Assembly (NCBI RefSeq): GCF_020037015.1
Contig: NZ_JAIQDE010000001.1
Span: 558,001 to 622,000 of the forward strand
Length of the DNA stretch: 64,000 bases
Direction of reading: 5' to 3'
Source: Corallococcus sp. AS-1-6
GTDB taxonomy: Bacteria; Myxococcota; Myxococcia; Myxococcales; Myxococcaceae
The notes under the pieces are model-generated. The model made no database searches, had not been told where the DNA came from, and saw nothing but the letters and a program-made list of their open reading frames with translations. Shown here piece by piece: positions 54,492 to 64,000 of this stretch (positions are counted from its first letter, which is position 1; the number at the start of each line of letters is the position of its first letter). Position numbers and translations under genes: made by a program.

Positions 54492-57400
54492 ATGTCCGCC
54501 TCGCAGGTCGCCGAAGCGCTGTATGCCGCCCACAAGTCCCGAGCCACCGGCCGGCTGACGCTGCACGCCGGTGGACGCGAGTCCGCGCTGTGGCTGCGCG
54601 AGGGTGACCTGGTGGGGGCGAAGCTGGGCTTCGGCTACCAGACGCCGGCGCAGGCGCTCTTCCAGAACGGGCTGTTGGGGGCGGATTCCCTGGACGCGCT
54701 GTGGGCGCGGGGTGGGGCTTCGGCGCCGGACGAGGAGCTGCTGGAGGACAGCGGGCTCCAGTCCGCGGTGGTGCACGAGCAGCAGGTGCTGGCGCAGGTG
54801 CGGCGGCTGAGCGAGCTCGCGGAGCGCGCGGACTTCGAGGCGGAGGCGGTGGAGGCGGCGGGGGATTTCGCGCCCATCGCGGGCATGCGGGTGGTGCGGG
54901 CGGCGCTGGAGCCGGCGCCCCGTGAGTCCGTGCCCGCGAGGGTGTACCGCTGCCCGGACGTGGCGGCGTGCGAGCCGTGGCTGACGGAGGCGTCGGAGCG
55001 GAGCCTGCTGGAGACGCTGGGGGCGTTCCGGAGGCCGGAGGCGCTGACGGGAGCACAGCAGGCGCTGCTGCGGGTGCTGGAGCGCGAGGGCCGCATCGAG
55101 GCCCTGTCGGTGGAGGAGTGGGAGGAGCGCGAGCGGCTGCGGCGCGAGGAGGAGCTGCGGCAGGCGGAGGAGGAGGCCTGGGCCATCGAGGAGGCGCGCC
55201 GGCGCGAGGAGGCGGAGCGGCGCGCGGAGGAGGCGAGGCTCGCGGAGCTGGCGCGGCTGGAGGCGGAGCGGCTGGCCGAGGAGGCGAGGCTCGCGGAAGA
55301 GGCTCGGCTGGCGGAGCTGGCGCGGCTGGAGGCGGAGCGGCTGGCGGAGGAGGCCCGGCTGGCCGAAGAGGCGCGGCTCGCGGAAGAGGCGCGGCTCGCT
55401 GAAGAGGCACGGCTCCGGGCGATCGAGGAAGCACGTCAGGCGGAAGAGGCGCGGTTGGCGGAGCTGGCGCGGCTGGAGGCGGAGCGGCTCGCGGAAGAAG
55501 CTCGGCTGGCGGAGCTGGCGCGGCTGGAGGCGGAGCGGCTCGCGGAAGAAGCTCGGCTGGCGGAGCTTGCTCGCATCGAAGCGGAGCGACTGGCGGAAGA
55601 GGCGCGGCTGGCGGAAGAGGCGCGCATCGAAGCGGAGCGTCTCGCGGAGGAGGCCCGCCTCGCGGAGCTGGCGCGCATCGAAGCGGAGCGTCTCGCGGAG
55701 GAGGCCCGCCTCGCTGAACTTGCGCGCATCGAAGCGGAGCGGCTGGAGGCGGAGCGGCTGGCCGAGGAGGCTCGTCTCGCGGAAGAGGCGCGACTCGCGG
55801 AGTTGGCGCGGCTGGAGGCGGAGCGGCTGGCCGAGGAGGCTCGTCTCGCCGAACTGGCGCGCATTGAGGCGGAGCGGCTAGCCGAAGAGGCGCGGTTGGC
55901 GGAGCTTGCTCGCATCGAAGCAGAGCGACTCGCCGAAGAGGCCCGGCTTGCGGAGCTGGCGCGCATCGAGGCGGAGCGGCTGGCCGAGGAGGCCCGGCTC
56001 GCGGAAGAGGCTCGGCTGCGTGCGGAAGAGGAGGCCCGGCTCGCGGAGGAGGCACGCCTCGCGGAAGAAGCGCGTCTTGCCGAAGAAGCTCGCCTTCGCG
56101 CCGAGGAAGAGGCGCGTCTTGCCGAGGAGGCTCGGCTCGCTGAAGAGGCCCGCCTTGCGGAAGAGGCTCGCCTTCGCGCCGAAGAAGAGGCTCGGCTCGC
56201 CGAAGAGGCGCGGCTGGCGGAGGAGGCACGCCTTCGCGCGGAGGAAGAGGCTCGGCTCGCTGAAGAGGCGCGGCTGGCGGAAGAGGCCCGACTTCGTGCG
56301 GAGGAAGAGGTTCGGCTTCGCGCCGAAGAGGAGGCCCGGCTCGCCGAAGAGGCCCGGCTTGCGGAGGAGGCGCGCGTCGCGGAAGAGGCCCGACTCGCCG
56401 AGGAGGCCCAGCTTCGTGCCCTTGAAGAGGCGCGGCTCGCTGAACTTGCACGTATCGAAGCCGAGCGACTAGCCGAAGAGGCTCGCTTGGCCGAGGAGGC
56501 CCGTCTCGCGGAAGAGGCTCGGCTGCGTGCGGAAGAGGAGGCCCGTCTCGCGGAAGAGGAGGCCCGGCTCGCGGAAGAGGCTCGACTTCGAGCACTCGAA
56601 GAGGAGCGGCTTGCGGAGGAGGCACGTCTTCGCGCGGAGGAGGAAGCGCGGCTGGCGGAGGAGGCCCGCCTTGCCGAAGAAGCTCGTCTTCGTGCGGAGG
56701 AAGAGGCTCGTCTCGCGGAGGAAGCCCGTCTTCGCGCGAACGAGGACGCTCGACTCGCGGAAGAGGCGCGGCTGGCTGAAGAGGCCCGGCTTGCTGAAGA
56801 GGCTCGGCTGCGTGCGGAAGAGGAGGCCCGGCTCGCGGAAGAAGCGCGTCTTGCCGAAGAGGCTCGCCTTCGCGCCGAAGAAGAAGCCCGGCTCGCTGAA
56901 GAGGCTCGCCTCGCCGAAGAGGCACGGCTGGCTGAAGAGGCACGGCTGGCTGAAGAGGCTCGCCTTGCCGAAGAGGCACGGCTGGCTGAAGAGGCTCGCC
57001 TTGCCGAAGAGGCTCGCCTTGCCGAAGAGGCTCGGCTTCGTGCGGAGGAAGAGGCGCGACTCGCTGAGGAAGCACGGCTGGCTGAAGAGGCGCGACTGGC
57101 CGAAGAGGCTCGCCTCGCCGAAGAGGCACGACTCGCGGAGGAGGCCCGCCTTCGTGCCGAGGAGGAAGCGCGAGTAGCCGAAGCGGCGCGGCTCGCTGAA
57201 GAGGCCCGGCTCGCTGAAGAGGCCCGGCTCGCTGAGGAGGCCCGGCTAGCCGAAGAGGCCCGCTTGGCCGAAGAGGCCCGTCTTCGTGCGGAGGAAGAAG
57301 CGCGTCTCGCTGAAGAGGCTCGCCTCGCTGAAGAGGCCCGGCTCGCTGAAGAGGCTCGCCTCGCTGAGGAGGCCCGGCTCGCTGAGGAGGCCCGGCTCGC

Positions 57401-60400
57401 TGAGGAGGCCCGGCTTGCCGAAGAGGCCCGCTTGGCCGAAGAGGCCCGCTTGGCCGAAGAGGCCCGTCTTCGTGAGGAGGAGGCTCGACTCGCAGAAGAA
57501 GCACGCCTCGCGGAGGAAGCTCGGCTTCGCGCGGAAGAGGAGGCTCGTCTCGCGGAGGAGGCCCGACTCCGTGCAGAGGAAGAGGCCCGACTGGCGGAAG
57601 AGGCACGTCTGGCAGAAGAGGCCCGCCTTCGCGCCGAAGAGGATGCGCGCGTCGCTGAAGAGGCTCGCCTCGCAGAAGAGGCCCGGCTTGCGGAACTGGC
57701 GCGCATTGAAGCCGAGCGCCTTGCCGAAGAAGCGCGGCTCGCCGAAGAGGCCCGGCTTCGCGCGATCGAGGAGGCTCGACTCGCTGAGGAAGCGCGGCTG
57801 GCTGAAGAGGCGCGCCTGCGTGCGGAGGAGGAAGCCCGCCTGGCTGAAGAGGCCCGGCTTCGCGCGGAGGAAGAAGCGCGTCTCGTTGAAGAGGCTCGAC
57901 TCGCCGAAGAGGCCCGGCTTCGGAAGAGGCCCGGCTTCGCGCGGAGGAAGAAGCGCGTCTCGTTGAAGAGGCTCGACTCGCCGAAGAGGCCCGGCTTCGT
58001 GCGGAGGAAGAGGCACGACTCGCTGAAGAGGCTCGTCTGGCCGAAGAGGCCCGGCTTCGTGCGGAGGAAGAGGCACGACTCGCTGAAGAGGCTCGTCTGG
58101 CCGAAGAGGCGCGCCTGCGTGCGGAGGAGGAGGCACGACTCGCCGAAGAGGCTCGACTCGCCGAAGAGGCCCGTCTTCGCGCAGAGGAAGACGCACGACT
58201 CGCCGAAGAGGCCCGGCTGGCCGAAGAGGCCCGGCTGGCCGAAGAGGCCCGGTTGGCGGAGGAGGCCCGCCTCGCGGAAGAGGCTCGCCTCGCGGAAGAG
58301 GCTCGCCTTGCCGAAGAGGCTCGCCTTCGCGCGGAAGAGGAGGCTCGGCTCGCGGAGGAAGCCCGTCTTCGTGCTGAAGAAGAGGCCCGGCTGGCCGAAG
58401 AGGCCCGCCTCGCGGAGGAAGCCCGCCTTCGCGCGATCGAAGACGCCCGACTCGCAGAGGAGGCTCGGCTGGCGGAAGAGGCTCGCCTTCGCGCGGAAGA
58501 AGAGGCACGTCTCGCGGAAGAGGCTCGACTGGCCGAAGAGGCTCGGCTCGCCGAAGCCGCACGCCTCGCGGAAGAAGCCCGCCTTGCCGAAGAGGCTCGC
58601 GTTCGCGCCGAAGCCGAAGCACTGCGCCTCGCGGAGGAAGTCCGTCTTCGCGCCGAGGAGGAAGCCCGTCAGGCCGAACTCCACCGCCTCGCCGAAGAGG
58701 CCCGTGCCGCCGAGGCCGCCCGCCTCGCGGAACAGGCCCGCGCCGCCGAAGAGGCCCGCCTCGCGGAACAGGCCCGCGCCGCCGAAGAGGCCCGCCTCGC
58801 CGAAGAGGCCCGCGCCGCCGAAGCCCAGCGCCTGTCCGAACAGGGCAAGCCCGCCCATCCGCCCTCACTCCCCCGGCGCTCCCGCCCGGCCGCGCCCTCC
58901 ACGCCGCCCCCGGTCCTCGTCCCCCTCGCCGCCGCGCCCGCGGAGCCCGAACCGCTCACGCTCGGGCCCGAGGACATCATCCTCACCGCGGAGCCTGAAC
59001 CCGCCGCCCCGTCGAACTCCTGGGCGGACTCCATCCCCGCGTCCCCCCGCGACGCCCTGGAGCTCCCCTCCAGCGACAACACCGCCGCCCTCACGGAGGC
59101 CCGCAAGCGCGCCCAGGCCGCCCTGCTCCAGGACATGGCCGAGGCCCTGCGCCGCTCCGCCTCCGTCCCCCTGGACCCGTGGCTCACCGAGGAGCCCTCG
59201 CGCTTCCCCGTCGCGCCCCCCCCGGAGCCCGACCTCCCCCTCCTGGAGGTCGAGCCGGAGAGCTGGGGCGACATCGTCCCCGCCGCCGCCCCCCTCCCGG
59301 ACACCCAGGCCCCCGCGCCGGCCGCCCCCGTCGTCCCCGCCGAGGCGCCCCCGCAGCCGGACCTCTGGGCCGTCCAGCCCCCCAAGTTCCCCGCGTCCTC
59401 CACACCGCCCGTGCGTCCCGCCCGCGCCAGCGAGGACGACCTGTGGCGCATCGTCTCCTTCGACGAGTCCAACGACCCCGCCCAGAACCTCACCGCCTCC
59501 TTCGAGGCCGCCCTCCAGCAGGTGGACGCCCACCTGGAGGCCCTCATCCGCTCGGATGTCCGCTCGGCCGGCGACGCCAACGAATTCCTCGTCGAGGCCA
59601 TCGTCGAAGCGACCTTCGAGCCGCTGCCTTCTCCCCTCGCCACCGCGTTCCCCGGTGACAACGCGGGGGCTTCTGGCCAGACTGGGGATGAGTTGTCCGG
59701 TGATCTGGACGACTGGGATTTTGACGAGGACGACGTGGCGGCCGAAGACCCCTCCAACCCCGACGAAGCCTCCAAGCTCCGGCGCCAGCGCCTCCTGCGC
59801 CGTGCCATGGAGAACATGGGCACGCTCGGCGCCCGCCCCGTTCCCCCCGCCGCCGCGAGCACCCCGGCCACGCCCGAAGGCGTCGCGCCGCCCGCCGCCG
59901 TCGCCGCGCCGGCGGAGCCCCCCAAGCCCGACGAGGGCCGGCTCGCGCAGCAGATTGAGCAGCGCTACGCCGACATCCAGACGAAGAAGGACCACTTCGT
60001 CACACTTGGGGTTCCGCAGGACGCCTCGCGCGACCAGGTGAAGGCCGCCTTCCTGAGCCTCGCCAAGGTCTTCCACCCGGACCGGCTGCCCCCGTCGCTG
60101 CCCCACCTGGCGCCGAAGATCACCGCCGTCTTCGAGTCCATCCGCGAGGCCTACGAAGTCCTCCACGACGACACCCGCCGCAAGAACTACCAGTTGGCCC
60201 AGCAGGGCGCGCAGGCCGCCCCCAAGCCCCCGGCCTCCAGCGGCGCCCGCCCCGGCAGCCCCGCCGCGGCCCGCGCGGACACCAACGCGGACGACCTGTT
60301 CCGCATGGGCGAGGTCTTCTTCCGCAAGCGCGACTTCGTCGCCGCCAGCGAGCACTACGAGCGCGCGTACGGCCTGGACCCCAAGCCCCTGTACCTCGCG

Positions 60401-60676
60401 GCGCGCGCCTGGGCCGTCTACATGGACCCCGGCCGCAAGGCCGACATGCCCCGCGCCAAACAGTGGATGGCGGATGCGGTGCGCACCGACCCGAACTGTG
60501 ATCGCGCCCACTACCAACTGGGCGTCATCGCCCGCGTGGAAGGGGACATGGACCGCGCGGAGAAGCACTTCCGGGAAGCCGTCCGTGCGAACCCCAAGCA
60601 CCTGGAGGCGAACCAGGAGCTGCGGCTCATCGACATGCGCAAGAAGAACCCGCCCAAGAAGGGTCTCTTCCGCTGA
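54492..60676 (+). CDS. Giant helical repeat protein with DUF4388-like N-terminus, J-domain and TPRs (frame broken at 57922)
   Basis: The N-terminal 150-190 residues begin [20 protein letters not shown] and resemble DUF4388 (two-helix/strand, [23 protein letters not shown]). From about residue 233 to 1444 (frame-corrected) the sequence consists almost entirely of E, A, R and L in LAEEAR and LRAEEEAR units, without Gly, Pro or aromatics. A Pro-rich linker follows (about 1445-1780), then a J-domain (HPD in [15 protein letters not shown]) and TPR units ([17 protein letters not shown]). The frame changes at 57922/57923 because a 17-bp unit is duplicated; removing it gives one 2055-residue protein. 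As given, translation from 54492 would continue with an Arg/Pro-rich tail to 60041. Start ATG 54492. Cytoplasmic; role unknown. Confidence 0.75.
55190..58840 (+). repeat. Long array of 18- and 24-bp coding repeats (EARL-type)
   Basis: Units of 18 bp (LAEEAR) and 24 bp (LRAEEEAR) with highly variable synonymous codons (GCG/GCC/GCT, GAG/GAA, CGG/CGC/CGT/CGA). Some neighbours are identical in 60-bp blocks (57983-58042 and 58043-58102). Confidence 0.9.
57846..57999 (+). repeat. Exact 77-bp tandem duplication causing the frameshift
   Basis: 57846-57922 and 57923-57999 are identical. Each copy begins and ends with the same 17-mer, GAAGAGGCCCGGCTTCG, so the junction has that 17-mer twice in a row. 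77 is not a multiple of 3, hence the frame change; a 60-bp step would have stayed in frame. Confidence 0.9.
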
Positions 60677-60729
60677 CTCGCCTGTCCCCCGGGGAGGGAG
60701 CCGGCCGGTTTTCCGGACAGTCCCGCCCA

Positions 60730-60759
60730 TTGACACACCTGGAAACCGGACCCGATGCT
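60730..60759 (+). promoter_or_regulatory. Candidate promoter of the receiver-DUF4388 gene
   Basis: A perfect TTGACA (60730-60735) is followed after 18 bases by GATGCT (60754-60759), about 60 bases before the GTG start. Confidence 0.5.
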
Positions 60760-60807
60760 TGCTCCCACGGGACGCCCCCGTCGGATCCGCCGTCCCGCCC
60801 GTCTTGA

Positions 60808-63603
<2,796 letters not shown>

Positions 63604-63655
63604 GCAGGGGAGGCGGCCTGTCCGCCTCCTGCCCGCCCTTGTTGTCGGAGTCGTC

Positions 63656-64000
63656 GTGCTCGTCCTGGGACTTGAAACCTCGTGCGATGAAACCGCCGCC
63701 GCCGTCGTGGAGGACGGGCGGCGCGTCCTGTCGGACGTCGTCTCCACGCAGGTGGACATCCACCGCCGCTGGGGCGGCGTCGTACCGGAGCTGGCCAGCC
63801 GCAACCACATCGTCCAGGTGATGCCCGTCGTCCACGAGGCCCTCACCCGCGCGGACAAGGCGCTGGACGACATCGACCTCATCGCCGTCACGTCCGGCCC
63901 CGGCCTCATCGGCGCGCTGCTCGTGGGGCTCCAGGTGGCCAAGGGCTTGAGCCTCGCCACCGGCAAGCCCTTCGTGGGCGCCAACCACCTGGAGGGGCAC
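63656..64000 (+). CDS. tsaD: tRNA N6-adenosine threonylcarbamoyltransferase TsaD (partial, 3' end outside window)
   Basis: 115 residues of TsaD are present: [15 protein letters not shown] at the N-terminus and [13 protein letters not shown]. The enzyme transfers threonylcarbamoyl to A37 of ANN-decoding tRNAs and is universal. The GTG at 63656 is preferred because the conserved [11 protein letters not shown] follows directly; GGAG lies about 10 bases upstream. The window ends inside NHLEGH, a metal-binding stretch. It lies 52 bp after the receiver gene. Confidence 0.93.
   Translation, partial: MLVLGLETSCDETAAAVVEDGRRVLSDVVSTQVDIHRRWGGVVPELASRNHIVQVMPVVHEALTRADKALDDIDLIAVTSGPGLIGALLVGLQVAKGLSLATGKPFVGANHLEGH

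Noticed and set aside
55190-58840. Possible CRISPR or satellite array
   Set aside because: There are no spacers; the units are 18 and 24 bp, in frame, and vary at synonymous sites, so they are coding repeats.
55436-58858. 1140-codon antisense frame opposite the EARL repeats
   Set aside because: Product is Ser/Arg/Ala low complexity created by the reverse of LAEEAR codons; no start context or domain.
57923-60041. Arg/Pro-rich continuation of the giant repeat frame after 57922
   Set aside because: It lacks any domain while the other frame encodes linker, J-domain and TPRs to 60676; it is a frameshift product.
60741-60764. Sigma54-type promoter before the receiver gene
   Set aside because: The GG and GC elements do not have the required 10-bp spacing; TTGACA upstream is a better explanation.

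Overview
The window is a 64 kb piece of a very GC-rich chromosome, densely packed with genes. It most resembles a myxobacterium of the Myxococcaceae (Myxococcus/Corallococcus type). The pointers are a MYXO-CTERM-like tripartite sorting signal, Cys-rich DAG-repeat lipoproteins, many FHA, DUF4388 and TPR regulatory fusions, an ECF sigma/anti-sigma pair and very long repeat proteins. No rRNA, tRNA, insertion sequence, prophage block or CRISPR array was found. The genus is inferred; no database search was possible.

Layout. 3-8468 is a giant secreted surface protein (15 Ig-like modules, TSP3 calcium-binding repeats, MYXO-CTERM-like segment, then a second signal-peptide-like segment and an OmpA-type barrel). 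8.8-13.5 kb holds ftsZ, an orphan biotin carboxylase with a stand-alone biotinyl protein and an enoyl-CoA hydratase, and a receiver-XRE regulator. 13.6-19.3 kb holds an FHA-TM-TPR protein diverging from a rhomboid-TPR protease, then two tandem paralogous exported proteins of unknown role. 19.6-23.6 kb is an overlapping operon of a GT39 membrane glycosyltransferase and an ABC-2 exporter. 23.8-29.8 kb has an SPFH-SHOCT protein, an FHA protein, a gluzincin lipoprotein and the overlapping epmA-plsC-ppa operon. 29.9-37.5 kb has a YjbR protein with a histone-H1-like tail, NAD salvage genes (pncB, pncA), glycerate kinase, a CxxxxCC protein, rlmI and fxsA. 37.5-41.9 kb is an ECF sigma factor/membrane anti-sigma operon beside a Cys-rich lipoprotein. 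41.9-50.2 kb holds a second rRNA-type methyltransferase, acyl-CoA enzymes, a cystathionine lyase/synthase, a purple-acid-phosphatase-like lipoprotein, three small unknowns and cbs. 50.5-54.5 kb holds amgK-murU (cell-wall recycling), a PP2C phosphatase, a DUF192 protein and trmL. 54.5-63.6 kb holds two giant regulatory fusions, and the window ends inside tsaD.

The most striking locus is 54492-60676. It encodes an N-terminal DUF4388-like region, about 1,200 residues built almost only from E, A, R and L (6- and 8-residue units, probably a very long rigid helix), and a C-terminal J-domain with TPRs. As given, the reading frame is broken by a 77-bp exact tandem duplication, equivalent to a 17-bp insertion. 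This is either a real slippage mutation or an assembly error. The next gene, a receiver-DUF4388-TM-TPR fusion, suggests a two-gene module.

Themes that tie genes together are Ser/Thr-phosphorylation signalling (two FHA proteins and a PP2C phosphatase), one-TM signalling proteins with C-terminal TPRs, cell-envelope assembly and recycling, NAD and sulfur amino-acid salvage, and translation-related modification (epmA, rlmI, an RlmK-like enzyme, trmL, tsaD).
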